Origin: Halobacillus karajensis
GTDB lineage: Bacteria > Bacillota > Bacilli > Bacillales > Halobacillaceae
Direction of reading: 5' to 3'
NCBI RefSeq assembly: GCF_900108515.1
Contig: NZ_FNWW01000003.1
Span: 248,001 to 312,000 of the forward strand
Length of the DNA: 64,000 nt
The notes under the pieces were generated by a model. It made no database searches and was not told where the DNA came from. It saw nothing but the letters and a program-made list of their open reading frames with translations. Both the position numbers and the translations under genes were made by a program. Shown in pieces: positions 54,040-62,786 of the stretch (within the stretch, counting starts at the first letter, position 1; each line of letters starts with the position of its first letter).

Positions 54040-55482
54040 ATGAATATGGCGTTAAAGCCCCTTTTAGGGCATATACAGAAGCTTGCAGTGAATCGGAATG
54101 GGAATGCGAAAGAGCAGGAATCTTGGAGCGGGACTGGTTTTCAATCCTTTTTGACTAAATCCCAGCTGACAAGGGAGCCTCATTTTTCAAAGAAGAATGC
54201 TTCTGAGGATTCAGGTGAAAATTTGCGCCAGCTTCTTAAGGATATCGAATCTTTTATATCAACAATGAGGTTGGAGGGTGAAATATCGGAAAAGGAAGCG
54301 GGGGATTGGGCTCATCTTTTAAGCCCTAGTAAGGAAGCTTTACATGAGGAAGATCTATCAAAATTGATTCAATCCTTAGAGATTCTCCACCAAAAAATGA
54401 TGAAAGACAATGAACAATCTATGAAGCTGTTCCCATTCACTTTTAATCCCGAATCGTTGCAACGTGATCTATCCTTTTTTCGACAAGAACTGAGGAGTAG
54501 CCAGGAATCGGGTTTGTCCGGGGATGAGCTAAAGATAGGCTCTCCACAAACTCAAGAAAAACACTATGGATTTTCCACTCCTTCTTCTGTCCGAAGAGAA
54601 AGCGAATTACATAAGATATGGCAAGAATTCAAGAGTATAGTCCAATCTATTTCAAAAAGTAATCAACTAGAGGAGTTGAATCTCAAAGCTGGTAAAGAAC
54701 TGAAGCAAACGATGGAAAAGCTGATGCAGCTTATAGATTCATTGCCAAAGACAGAAAAAAATAATTGGCAAACAATCATGGGAAAAGGGGGGAAAGAGGG
54801 GGCACCACAGGAAAAACAACTCTTCAATAAACTCATAACAGTGTTTCAAAATCGCGTTGACGTTCCAAAAGCTTATCATCAACAAACTCCGATAACCGGA
54901 AGAGATATAGCGAAATTAGTTAAACAATCGATTGGGGAAGGTGTTCAGCAAGAACAAAAACATCAAAGTCTTCTACACTCTCCGTTTTCACCATCCACGC
55001 CGATGACTAAAGTAGAGCAGTATGTCATCCAATTGAACCAAAATCAACATTCATCATCCTCACAGGTATTGTTGGTTCAGGAAATGAAACGGATGATTCA
55101 ATCAAGTCGGATGTTTTCAAATGCGAGAGGAACTACGGAATTACTCCTTAAATTAAGGCCTGGAAACTTCGGAGATTTGACGGTACGATTCTCCCAAATG
55201 AATGGTGAAATGGCGGTGAAGATTCTAGTAACCAGCCAGGCTGTTAAGGAAATGCTTGATGGCAATATGGGTCAATTAAGGCATATGTTCTCCCCCCAGC
55301 AGGTAGTCGTCGAAAAAGTAGATGCTTCAATGTTACAGCAGCAAACGCAGGAGCAGTTGGAAAGTGGTGATCAAGAGGAAGAACAAGGACAGCGTAATCA
55401 ACCATATGAACATGAAAGTATAGAAGAGAATGAGGAAGAGGAACTGTCGTTTCATGACATATTATTGAATGAGAAAGCCTAG
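54040..55482 (+). CDS. fliK: Flagellar hook-length control protein FliK
   Basis: A 480-residue ruler protein. A long, low-complexity helical N-terminal part rich in Gln, Ser and Lys is followed by the Flg_hook domain (about 355-440) with LLLKLRPGNFGDLTVRF and LRHMFSPQQVVVEKVD. It sets hook length and switches export specificity through FlhB. The start follows GGGGGTG; a second ATG two codons on is possible. Confidence 0.93.
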   Translation: MNMALKPLLGHIQKLAVNRNGNAKEQESWSGTGFQSFLTKSQLTREPHFSKKNASEDSGENLRQLLKDIESFISTMRLEGEISEKEAGDWAHLLSPSKEALHEEDLSKLIQSLEILHQKMMKDNEQSMKLFPFTFNPESLQRDLSFFRQELRSSQESGLSGDELKIGSPQTQEKHYGFSTPSSVRRESELHKIWQEFKSIVQSISKSNQLEELNLKAGKELKQTMEKLMQLIDSLPKTEKNNWQTIMGKGGKEGAPQEKQLFNKLITVFQNRVDVPKAYHQQTPITGRDIAKLVKQSIGEGVQQEQKHQSLLHSPFSPSTPMTKVEQYVIQLNQNQHSSSSQVLLVQEMKRMIQSSRMFSNARGTTELLLKLRPGNFGDLTVRFSQMNGEMAVKILVTSQAVKEMLDGNMGQLRHMFSPQQVVVEKVDASMLQQQTQEQLESGDQEEEQGQRNQPYEHESIEENEEEELSFHDILLNEKA

Positions 55483-55490
55483 GTGATCGT

Positions 55491-55943
55491 ATGACAAGCA
55501 TTGACCCTTCACTCTATCTAAAAAGTCAGCAGAAACAGGGAGCAGGAACCAGCCCATTAGGAAAAGATGACTTCTTGAAAATTTTGATGGCTCAAATACA
55601 AAACCAAAATCCGTTGAATCCCATGGAGGATAAGGAATTTATTTCCCAGATGACAGAATTCTCTAGCTTAGAGCAAATGACAAATATGTCCCAGTCTTTT
55701 CAAAGATTCATGGACACCCAAAGTCTGCCACCGCTCATCCAGTATAGTGGATTGATCGGAAAAGAAGTATCTTATCCTGTGTCCGATCAAGAGACGGGGT
55801 TTTTAGATCATATGGAAAAAGACATCGTCCAATCTGTCAGCCGGAAAGATAGAGAGACTTATTTAGAATTGAAATCTGGACAGAAAGTATCCGTGAGGGA
55901 AATCACTCAAGTAAGTGACAGAAGTGACTCCCCGGACTTTTAA
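55491..55943 (+). CDS. flgD: Flagellar hook assembly scaffold FlgD
   Basis: A 150-residue hook cap. The conserved N-terminal region has LGKDDFLKILMAQIQNQNPLNPMEDKEFISQM by position about 24-55 and FSSLEQM; the C-terminal part is short, as in B. subtilis. It begins eight bases after fliK with a weak TAGGTGATC site. A non-coding, possibly decayed, stretch follows before flgE. Confidence 0.95.
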   Translation: MTSIDPSLYLKSQQKQGAGTSPLGKDDFLKILMAQIQNQNPLNPMEDKEFISQMTEFSSLEQMTNMSQSFQRFMDTQSLPPLIQYSGLIGKEVSYPVSDQETGFLDHMEKDIVQSVSRKDRETYLELKSGQKVSVREITQVSDRSDSPDF

Positions 55944-55945
55944 CC

Positions 55946-56122
55946 ATTCCGGATCAGAAAAGTTCAAGTAAGGATGCAAAGGAACGTATAACCGTGGAGA
56001 GGGCAGAAGTAGGAGAGTATGATCGAATGTTTAGCTCTATAGATAGAAGCGCAAAAAATGGCGAGGGTGTGGATCACAATCGCAGAATTTTCAGGAAAAT
56101 AGATGGAACGATTTTTAACTGA
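55946..56122 (+). pseudogene. Possible remnant of a small flagellar operon gene (flgD-adjacent, TIGR02530-like)
   Basis: An open frame without a good start encodes about 58 residues. It includes SSKDAKERITVERAEVGE and ends in IFRKIDGTIFN. Many Bacillota carry a roughly 110 to 130 residue flagellar operon protein between flgD and flgE, with a SKHAxxR core and a C terminus like IFTNIDGTI. The match at both ends, the lack of the middle and the absence of a ribosome-binding site suggest a shrunken remnant. This is by eye and could be chance. Confidence 0.35.
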
Positions 56123-56216
56123 TAAATAGGCGGGACCTTTACTTTAGGGAGGTCTTTGGTGATCTGCAGATCGATTCATGTAGGTGAGAGGATTCGAAGG
56201 AAAGGAATGGTTTAAC

Positions 56217-57110
56217 ATGCTTCGTTCAATGTACTCAGGAATTTCTGGAATGAAAGGATTTCAGACAAAGTTAGACACTATCGGCAATAACATTGCTAAC
56301 GTAAACACGTATGGATACAAAAAGGGGAGGGTGACTTTCCAGGACATGATGAGTCAGACAATATCCAATGCCCAGGGCCCGATTGCTGGTGAAAATGGGA
56401 ATGTAAGAGGGGGATTAAACCCGTCCCAAGTTGGTTTGGGCTCCCAGGTGGGCTCGATTGATACGATTCATACTCAGGGAAACCGACAGACTACAAACCG
56501 GCCGCTGGATCTTTCACTTGAAGGCGATGGAATGTTCGTTTTAGCTGAAGCGGGAGAATCGGGGATTGATACAGATGATCGAGAGATCGAGTTAGGCAAT
56601 GTGAATACGAGCTTCACTCGTGCAGGAAATTTCTATCTTGATTCAGAAGGTGCCATTGTAAACAATGAAGGGAAATATTTAGTAGGACAACTCGTAAATG
56701 AAAATGGGGAGGAGGTTTCAGGTATCCTTACCATACCAGACAGCGCCCAAAGTTTCAGTATTCAAACGGATGGAACAGTTAACTATGTCGATGAGAATGG
56801 GGATCCGCAAGTAGCCGGGCAAGTGAGACTAGCGAACTTTTCAAACCCGAGCGGCCTTGAAAAACTTGGGGGGAACACATTCCAATATACTGAAAATGCC
56901 GGGGAAGCTATCGATGGTCTTGATGATCTATTAGTTGCCGGCCAAGATGGTACGGGACAAATGGTTGCAGGAGCCTTGGAAATGTCCAACGTAGATCTTG
57001 CTGAATCGTTTACTGAAATGATTACCTCCCAGCGTGGGTTCCAGGCCAACACAAGAATCATCACAACCTCTGATGAAATTCTTCAAGAGCTTGTTAATTT
57101 GAAACGATAG
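56217..57110 (+). CDS. flgE: Flagellar hook protein FlgE
   Basis: A 297-residue hook subunit. The N-terminal MLRSMYSGISGMKGFQTKL and GNNIANVNTYGYKKGRVTF and the C-terminal EMSNVDLAESFTEMITSQRGFQ and DEILQELVNLKR are characteristic. It is somewhat longer than B. subtilis FlgE (264), through extra acidic residues in the middle domain. The ATG at 56217 lies after AAAGGA at slightly long spacing; an upstream GTG is not supported. A FlgG-like designation is possible, but place and C terminus favour FlgE. Confidence 0.93.
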   Translation: MLRSMYSGISGMKGFQTKLDTIGNNIANVNTYGYKKGRVTFQDMMSQTISNAQGPIAGENGNVRGGLNPSQVGLGSQVGSIDTIHTQGNRQTTNRPLDLSLEGDGMFVLAEAGESGIDTDDREIELGNVNTSFTRAGNFYLDSEGAIVNNEGKYLVGQLVNENGEEVSGILTIPDSAQSFSIQTDGTVNYVDENGDPQVAGQVRLANFSNPSGLEKLGGNTFQYTENAGEAIDGLDDLLVAGQDGTGQMVAGALEMSNVDLAESFTEMITSQRGFQANTRIITTSDEILQELVNLKR

Positions 57111-57152
57111 AAAGAGTTGAGGGGTTAAATAGGCCCCTTCTCTAGTCAAGCT

Positions 57153-57350
57153 ATGATTATTTTAAACCATTAAACGGTCAATCCTTTATACATTTAATGG
57201 TTTTATACATAGAAAACCAACCCCTGATACGACGATCATTACTCCTGCAGGCCGGTGATTTATTGGGAAAGAAAGGAAGAAGGATGAAGTAAATGAAGCG
57301 GTTGGCTTCTATAAAAAAATAGGGAGGATCAGCGGGTCAGAAGGCAGGTG
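57153..57350 (+). pseudogene. swrD: swrD (ylzI, FlbD family) remnant with frameshifts and a stop
   Basis: Relatives carry a roughly 70-residue SwrD gene exactly here, between flgE and fliL. Family blocks are still readable but in different frames. MIILN starts at 57153; LNGQSF lies at 57170-57187 and LYIE follows (57203-57214); PTPDTTIIT (57218-57244) is in another frame. That frame runs into TGA at 57256-57258, then continues as FIGKERKKDEVNEAVGFYKKIG to a TGA at 57349-57351. SwrD raises flagellar torque for swarming in B. subtilis. Several lesions make a functional product impossible. Confidence 0.75.
57164..57203 (+). repeat. Perfect 11-bp inverted repeat inside the swrD remnant
   Basis: AAACCATTAAA 57164-57174 and TTTAATGGTTT 57193-57203 with an 18-base loop, followed by TATA. 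It may act as a weak terminator/attenuator between flgE and fliL, or be the scar of the mutation that broke swrD. Confidence 0.7.
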
Positions 57351-57360
57351 AAGATAATCT

Positions 57361-57777
57361 ATGAATTTATTTAAAGTGATGGCCATGACTCTCAGTACAT
57401 TGACAATTCTCGGGATGGTCGCCTTGGTTCTCGTTTTTCAATTGGATGGGAAGAGTGAAGCAGATAGTGAAAGGACTATAGATGAGATTCGAGAGGCGTC
57501 CTTTCTGACAGAGGAAATCACTACAGATTTGCAAAATGGGGATTATGTCCGAATCAGTTTTCGGATCGTCACAGATAGCAAAGCTTCCATGGAAGAATTG
57601 AAGAAGAGAGATTTTCAGGTGCAGAACGTGCTTTTAAAGGAATTAGCGCCTATGGATACGGAAACTTTTCAGTCTGGACTTGGTGATCTTGAAGAAAAAG
57701 TAAAATTAAAATTGAATGAATTCATGTCTGAAGGCAAAGTAACCGAGGTCTACACCGTAAACAAAGTCCTTCAATAA
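57361..57777 (+). CDS. fliL: Flagellar basal body-associated protein FliL
   Basis: A 138-residue single-pass membrane protein (helix about 7-29) with a periplasmic-side stomatin-like domain (FRIVTDSKASMEEL, LGDLEEKVKLKLNEFMS). FliL stabilises stators and supports torque. The GCAGGTGAAG site precedes the ATG and lies in the last codons of the swrD remnant. Full length. Confidence 0.93.
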   Translation: MNLFKVMAMTLSTLTILGMVALVLVFQLDGKSEADSERTIDEIREASFLTEEITTDLQNGDYVRISFRIVTDSKASMEELKKRDFQVQNVLLKELAPMDTETFQSGLGDLEEKVKLKLNEFMSEGKVTEVYTVNKVLQ

Positions 57778-57804
57778 TAAAGAGGAAGAAAGGGGGGTGA
57801 GGGT

Positions 57805-58809
57805 TTGGCAGAAGAGGTTCTCTCACAGAATGAGATCGATTCATTATTGTCTGCATTATCTACTGGAGAAATGAATGCAGAAGAATTGAAGAATGAAGAC
57901 AAAGAAAAAAAGGTGAGAGTGTATGACTTTAAGCGAGCACTCCGTTTTTCCAAAGACCAGATTCGCAGCTTAACCAGAATCCACGAAAATTTTTCGAGAT
58001 TACTGACCACCTATTTTTCAGCCCAGCTGAGGACCTATGTGAACATAGAAGTCGCCTCTGTTGATCAGCTACCTTATGAAGAATTTATCCGATCGATACC
58101 GACGATGACGATTCTGAATATTTTTAGCGTTCCTCCCCTTGAAGGACGTATTTTGTTGGAAGCTAACCCTAATGTCTCTTATGCGATGATGGACCGTGTG
58201 CTGGGAGGGAGAGGGAGCAGCGTAAACAAAGTGGATAATTTAACAGAGATTGAAACAACCATTATGTCCCATCTCTTCGAAAGATCTCTTGAAAATTACC
58301 AGGAGGCCTGGGGGTCGATTGTGGATATGGATCCATTCTTAGAAGAATTTGAAGTCAATCCTCAATTTTTGCAGATGGTTTCGCCTAATGAAACCGTTGT
58401 CGTGGTCTCTTTAAACACTACGATCGGGGAAACAAGTGGGATGATCAATATTTGTATTCCTCATGTTGTCTTGGAACCCATTATTCCCAAACTTTCTGTT
58501 CATTATTGGATGCAGAAAGAACAGCCGAAAGAGCGGGACCCGGAAGAATTCCAGGCCATCACTCATACAATCAAGGATACTGAATTGGATGTGCGGGCCA
58601 TTTTGGGTGAAGCGGAGATGAGCATACAACAATTTTTAGGGTTGAAAAATGATGATGTAATTCGCTTGGAACAACCCATTGACCAACCGATACGAATGAA
58701 AGTGGATGAGGAAGATAAATTTTACATACAACCAGGCAAATCGAAAAACAAGTTGGCTGTACAAATATTAGAGGAGTACCAGGGGGGTGCCGGAAAAGTT
58801 GAGGGATGA
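57805..58809 (+). CDS. fliM: Flagellar motor switch protein FliM
   Basis: A 334-residue C-ring protein. The CheY-P-binding N-terminal peptide LSQNEIDSLLS is present, then the CheC-like middle domain with GGRGSSVNKVDNLTEIE and a C-terminal SpoA/FliN-like domain. TTG start behind a very strong AAAGGGGGGTGAGG site. It is followed directly by fliY. Confidence 0.96.
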   Translation: MAEEVLSQNEIDSLLSALSTGEMNAEELKNEDKEKKVRVYDFKRALRFSKDQIRSLTRIHENFSRLLTTYFSAQLRTYVNIEVASVDQLPYEEFIRSIPTMTILNIFSVPPLEGRILLEANPNVSYAMMDRVLGGRGSSVNKVDNLTEIETTIMSHLFERSLENYQEAWGSIVDMDPFLEEFEVNPQFLQMVSPNETVVVVSLNTTIGETSGMINICIPHVVLEPIIPKLSVHYWMQKEQPKERDPEEFQAITHTIKDTELDVRAILGEAEMSIQQFLGLKNDDVIRLEQPIDQPIRMKVDEEDKFYIQPGKSKNKLAVQILEEYQGGAGKVEG

Positions 58810-58810
58810 T

Positions 58811-59989
58811 ATGTTATCGCAGGACGAAATTGATGCGTTATTGAACGGCGGGGAGGACATCAGTGAAGAGGCTTTAAACGGAGCAGATATGGAAGACCAC
58901 TTATCTTCCGTGGAAGAAGATGCTTTAGGAGAAATCGGAAATATCTCATTCGGGAGTTCTGCTACGGCTCTCTCTTCCCTTTTGAATCAGAAAGTCCAAA
59001 TTACAACTCCACAAATTTGTGTTGTTTCAAGAGCTGATCTACCAAGAGAATTTCCTAAGCCGCACGTAGCTATTGGAGTCACCTATACCGATGGTTTTTC
59101 TGGTGAAAATGTACTTGTGATCGGGACGAAAGAGGCAGCTATTATTGCTGATTTAATGCTTGGTGGTGACGGGATGGTGCCTGAAGACCATCTGAACGAG
59201 ATTGCATTAAGTGCCGTTCAGGAAGCTATGAATCAAATGATGGGATCTGCGGCTACAAGTATGTCCACCATTTTCAATAAAAAAGTGGATATCTCACCAC
59301 CTGCTATTGATGTGCTGGACTTGGAGGAAGAAGAAGATCAGAACAAAATCCCTGACGAAGAAGTGCTTGTAAAAGTGTCTTTCCAACTACAGGTAGGAAC
59401 ATTGATTGATTCGAATATTATGCAGCTGATCCCCATCAGCTTCGCAAAAGAGCTCGTAGAGGAATTGATCACCCCTGAACGGGAGGAAGTGGAAGCCCTC
59501 TCCTGGCCTTATGAAAAAGAGACAAAGAAAGATACGGCAAAGCAGTTGGATGGAAGGCCAGCTGAGAAATCAACTTCTGAACTGGAATCCCCCAAGCCGC
59601 CTAATCCTACAAAAGTGTCCTCATCACCGCAGTATGTAGGTGGCCCTGCTGGTCAAACGGTAGAAGATGCGAATGTTCAAGCTGCTGAGTTCCAAAGTTT
59701 CAATCCCGTTCAACTCAGTGGAACAGAGCAAAAGAATTTAGATATGTTAATGGATATCCCTTTGAAGGTAACTGTGGAACTTGGGCGTACGAAACGAACG
59801 GTAAGAGAGATTCTAGAATTAACTTCAGGATCTGTATTGGAACTTGATAAATTAGCTGGTGAACCGGTAGATATTCATGTCAATGAAAAATTGATGGCAA
59901 AGGGAGAAGTTGTCGTCATTGATGAAAACTTTGGCGTACGGGTGACAGATATTGTGAGCCCAAAGGAACGTCTGACCAAATTACGATAA
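58811..59989 (+). CDS. fliY: Flagellar motor switch phosphatase FliY
   Basis: A 392-residue protein combining a FliM-like N-terminal peptide (MLSQDEIDALLNG), a CheC-type domain with two phosphatase centres (DALGEIGN near residue 37 and SAVQEAMN near 133, both fitting D/S-x3-E-x2-N), a Pro/Ser linker and a C-terminal FliN domain (VTVELGRTKRTVREIL). It dephosphorylates CheY-P at the switch. The ATG at 58811 follows GAGGGATGAT, one base after the fliM stop. Confidence 0.95.
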   Translation: MLSQDEIDALLNGGEDISEEALNGADMEDHLSSVEEDALGEIGNISFGSSATALSSLLNQKVQITTPQICVVSRADLPREFPKPHVAIGVTYTDGFSGENVLVIGTKEAAIIADLMLGGDGMVPEDHLNEIALSAVQEAMNQMMGSAATSMSTIFNKKVDISPPAIDVLDLEEEEDQNKIPDEEVLVKVSFQLQVGTLIDSNIMQLIPISFAKELVEELITPEREEVEALSWPYEKETKKDTAKQLDGRPAEKSTSELESPKPPNPTKVSSSPQYVGGPAGQTVEDANVQAAEFQSFNPVQLSGTEQKNLDMLMDIPLKVTVELGRTKRTVREILELTSGSVLELDKLAGEPVDIHVNEKLMAKGEVVVIDENFGVRVTDIVSPKERLTKLR

Positions 59990-60021
59990 TTAATCAAAAA
60001 AGAAATTCAGGAGGAATAAGC

Positions 60022-60384
60022 ATGGCAGAAAGAATTTTAATTGTTGATGATGCCGCATTCATGAGAATGATGGTGAAGGATATTTTAACGAAGAATGGCT
60101 ATGAAATTGCTGGAGAAGCGGAAGATGGAAAGAAAGCGATAGAGCTTTATAAAGAAGAGCGGCCCGACTTGGTAACGATGGATATTACGATGCCTGAAAT
60201 GGACGGCATTACGGCACTTAAAGAAATTAAAAGCCAATACCCCGATGCCAAAATCATCATGTGTTCAGCTATGGGACAGCAAGCCATGGTCGTCGATGCC
60301 ATTCAAGCAGGAGCAAAAGACTTTATCGTGAAACCTTTTCAGGCTGACAGGGTCCTTGAGGCTATTCAAAAAGCATTGAGTTAA
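60022..60384 (+). CDS. cheY: Chemotaxis response regulator CheY
   Basis: A 120-residue single receiver domain. Acid pocket Asp9 and Asp10, phosphoacceptor Asp54 in VTMDITMPEMDG, Lys104 in IVKPF. In Bacillus CheY-P binds FliM to promote counterclockwise rotation. The CAGGAGGAA site precedes the ATG; a 32-base gap separates it from fliY. Confidence 0.97.
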   Translation: MAERILIVDDAAFMRMMVKDILTKNGYEIAGEAEDGKKAIELYKEERPDLVTMDITMPEMDGITALKEIKSQYPDAKIIMCSAMGQQAMVVDAIQAGAKDFIVKPFQADRVLEAIQKALS

Positions 60385-60397
60385 AGAAGGAATGGAC

Positions 60398-61057
60398 ATG
60401 ATTTCAACAACGAGAATGACAGCCGCTGTTTTTTTATTCCTACTGTTGATAAGCCTATCCTCGCTTACTGTTATGGCGGAGCCAAGCGCCTTTGAATGTT
60501 TGGACAATCCTCAATTAGAGGGTTGCCCTTCATCGGAAGGTGGAGAAGATGTGGAAAAGCAAACAACGGAAAAAGCTGTTGAGGTGGGTACAGGCAGCAG
60601 TCTGATTTGGAATATAGTGAAGTTAATCTTTGCCTTAATTTTTGTGGTGGTTCTGATTTACGGACTCCTTAAATTTTTTAATCAAAAAAACAAAGTCTTC
60701 AATCAGAATCGTACAATGGAGAATCTGGGTGGAATGAATCTCGCTCCGAATCGATCCATCCAAGCTGTTCGGATAGGAGAGCAAATTCTTATCCTTGGGG
60801 TTGGTGAATCCGTACAGATGATTACGGAAATCTCCGATGAAGAAACGAGAAATGCATTGTTGAGACGAGAGAATAACGGAGGACCACAGCCACGGTTAGA
60901 TGTTAAGAAATGGATGGATAAATGGAATGAAGATCAACGGAAGGAGGATCCATCCTCTACACAATTTCAACATTTATTTGAAAAACAGCTGAATGATATG
61001 AAAGGTAAGAGGAGACAGGCGATGGATCAGAAGAGGAGGGGGGCGGATTATGAATGA
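60398..61057 (+). CDS. fliO: Flagellar biosynthesis protein FliO (FliZ)
   Basis: A 219-residue membrane protein: an N-terminal signal-like segment (about 8-26), a short external Cys-containing part, a second helix (about 70-92, LIWNIVKLIFALIFVVVLIYG by position), and a basic cytosolic tail. Size equals B. subtilis FliZ. FliO assists assembly of FliP in the export gate. The ATG at 60398 has AGAAGGA at better spacing than the ATG six bases earlier. It overlaps fliP by eight bases. Confidence 0.9.
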   Translation: MISTTRMTAAVFLFLLLISLSSLTVMAEPSAFECLDNPQLEGCPSSEGGEDVEKQTTEKAVEVGTGSSLIWNIVKLIFALIFVVVLIYGLLKFFNQKNKVFNQNRTMENLGGMNLAPNRSIQAVRIGEQILILGVGESVQMITEISDEETRNALLRRENNGGPQPRLDVKKWMDKWNEDQRKEDPSSTQFQHLFEKQLNDMKGKRRQAMDQKRRGADYE

Positions 61058-61715
61058 ATTCGTAGACCTCTTCTCCAGTTCAGATCCGGAAAGTGTAGCC
61101 ACTTCAGTCAAGTTCCTATTATTATTGACCATTCTTTCACTAGCTCCTGGGATATTAATATTAATGACGAGTTTCACTAGGATATTGATTGTTTTGTCTT
61201 TTGTAAGAACTTCTCTGGCTACTCAGCAAATGCCTCCGAACCAAATCCTCATCGGTATTGCCCTATTCCTCACTTTTTTTATTATGGCTCCGACGTTTGA
61301 AGAAGTAAATGAACAGGCGTTGACACCGCTGTTTAATGAGGAAATAACCTTGGACGAAGCCTATGAAGAAGCAAGTATACCAATGAAGGAATTTATGGGG
61401 AAACATACGAGACAGAAAGATTTGGCTTTATTTATGAATTATGCTGATTTGGAAGCTCCTGAGACCATACAGGATGTCCCTATAACCACTCTGGTTCCGG
61501 CCTTTGCGATCAGTGAATTGAAAACGGCTTTTCAAATGGGATTTATGATTTTTGTACCGTTCTTAGTTATAGATATGGCCGTTGCGAGTGTTCTTATGTC
61601 GATGGGGATGATGATGCTTCCGCCCGTTATGATTTCGTTACCGTTTAAGATTCTATTGTTTGTTTTAGTTGATGGTTGGTTTTTAATTACTAAATCATTA
61701 TTGGAAGGTTTTTAG
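61050..61715 (+). CDS. fliP: Flagellar export gate protein FliP
   Basis: A 221-residue polytopic core subunit of the FliPQR gate. LTILSLAPGILILMTSFTRI, RTSLATQQMPPNQ and the C-terminal MMMLPPVMISLPFKILLFVLVDGW regions are family signatures. It starts inside fliO. In assembled basal bodies the FliPQR gate sits within the FliF RBM2 ring, which is missing in this window's FliF. Confidence 0.97.
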   Translation: MNEFVDLFSSSDPESVATSVKFLLLLTILSLAPGILILMTSFTRILIVLSFVRTSLATQQMPPNQILIGIALFLTFFIMAPTFEEVNEQALTPLFNEEITLDEAYEEASIPMKEFMGKHTRQKDLALFMNYADLEAPETIQDVPITTLVPAFAISELKTAFQMGFMIFVPFLVIDMAVASVLMSMGMMMLPPVMISLPFKILLFVLVDGWFLITKSLLEGF

Positions 61716-61730
61716 ACAGGAGGTCTGCAC

Positions 61731-62000
61731 ATGAACAGCCAGATGGTTATATCGTTTGCTAAAGAAGGAATTTATACGGTCCTCCTTATATCTGGTCCCC
61801 TGCTTATTTTAGCACTTGCGATCGGTCTGCTTGTTAGTATCTTTCAAGCTACGACACAAATACAAGAACAAACTCTTGCTTTTATCCCGAAGATCGTAGC
61901 TGTAATGATAGGATTAATCGTCTTTGGCCCATGGATGCTCACCAATATGGTTGAGTTTACGGCTAATATTTTTAATAACCTGAACATCCTGGTGGGATAG
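61731..62000 (+). CDS. fliQ: Flagellar export gate protein FliQ
   Basis: An 89-residue protein with two transmembrane helices and the conserved LVSIFQATTQIQEQTLAFIPK loop. The CAGGAGGT site precedes the ATG. It is followed after four bases by fliR. Confidence 0.97.
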   Translation: MNSQMVISFAKEGIYTVLLISGPLLILALAIGLLVSIFQATTQIQEQTLAFIPKIVAVMIGLIVFGPWMLTNMVEFTANIFNNLNILVG

Positions 62001-62004
62001 CTTA

Positions 62005-62781
62005 GTGCTGGATGCTATTTATTTAACGAACATACCAGCATTTTTGCTCATCTTGGTAAGGGTGACTTCCTTTTTTGTTACGTTGCCTTTGTTTTCATAT
62101 CGGACGGTCCCCACTCGACATAAAATAGCCTTCAGTTTTTTCTTGGCTGTGATGATGTACTTTACGGTCCCCACTCCGTCTCTACCGATAGACAGCGAGT
62201 ACTTTCTGTTACTGCTTAAAGAAATGGGGGTCGGCATTGCGGTTGGGTTGTTAGCTTATATTATTTTGGCAGCCATACAAATCGCAGGTGGATTTATAGA
62301 TTTTCAGATGGGGTTTGCCATTGCGAATGTGATTGATCCACAAACTGGAGCCCAAAGTCCTTTAATTGGACAGTATTTATATATGATGACTCTATTATTT
62401 ATATTAGCTGTCGATGGCCATCACCTCATGATTGACGGGGTTTTTTACAGTTATGAATGGATCGCGGTGGATCAGTTTTTACCTTTGAGAGATGAGAGAT
62501 GGATAGTGTTTGTCATACAGTCATTTAATCAGATGTTCGTGATTGCTTTCTTAATGGCTGTTCCGATCGTGGGGTGCTTGTTTCTAGTAGATATTGCCCT
62601 GGGGATTATTGCAAGAACAGTCCCTCAATTAAATGTCTTTGTCGTTGGTTTACCCTTGAAAATTTTTGTCGCCCTTTCTGTACTGGTGATTGCTATGACC
62701 TTTTACGTCATGTTAATAAGAAATTTATTTGAGACTATGCTGATGACAATGCGTGAGCTTATGCAATTATTCGGAGGTTGA
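62005..62781 (+). CDS. fliR: Flagellar export gate protein FliR
   Basis: A 258-residue integral membrane protein with about six helices; LLILVRVTSFFVTLPLFS and QMGFAIANVIDPQTGAQSPL by position are typical, as is the PQLNVFVVGLPLKI block. GTG start with GGTGGG in the end of fliQ. Its 3' end contains the GGAGG site of flhB. Confidence 0.96.
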   Translation: MLDAIYLTNIPAFLLILVRVTSFFVTLPLFSYRTVPTRHKIAFSFFLAVMMYFTVPTPSLPIDSEYFLLLLKEMGVGIAVGLLAYIILAAIQIAGGFIDFQMGFAIANVIDPQTGAQSPLIGQYLYMMTLLFILAVDGHHLMIDGVFYSYEWIAVDQFLPLRDERWIVFVIQSFNQMFVIAFLMAVPIVGCLFLVDIALGIIARTVPQLNVFVVGLPLKIFVALSVLVIAMTFYVMLIRNLFETMLMTMRELMQLFGG

Positions 62782-62786
62782 AGATA

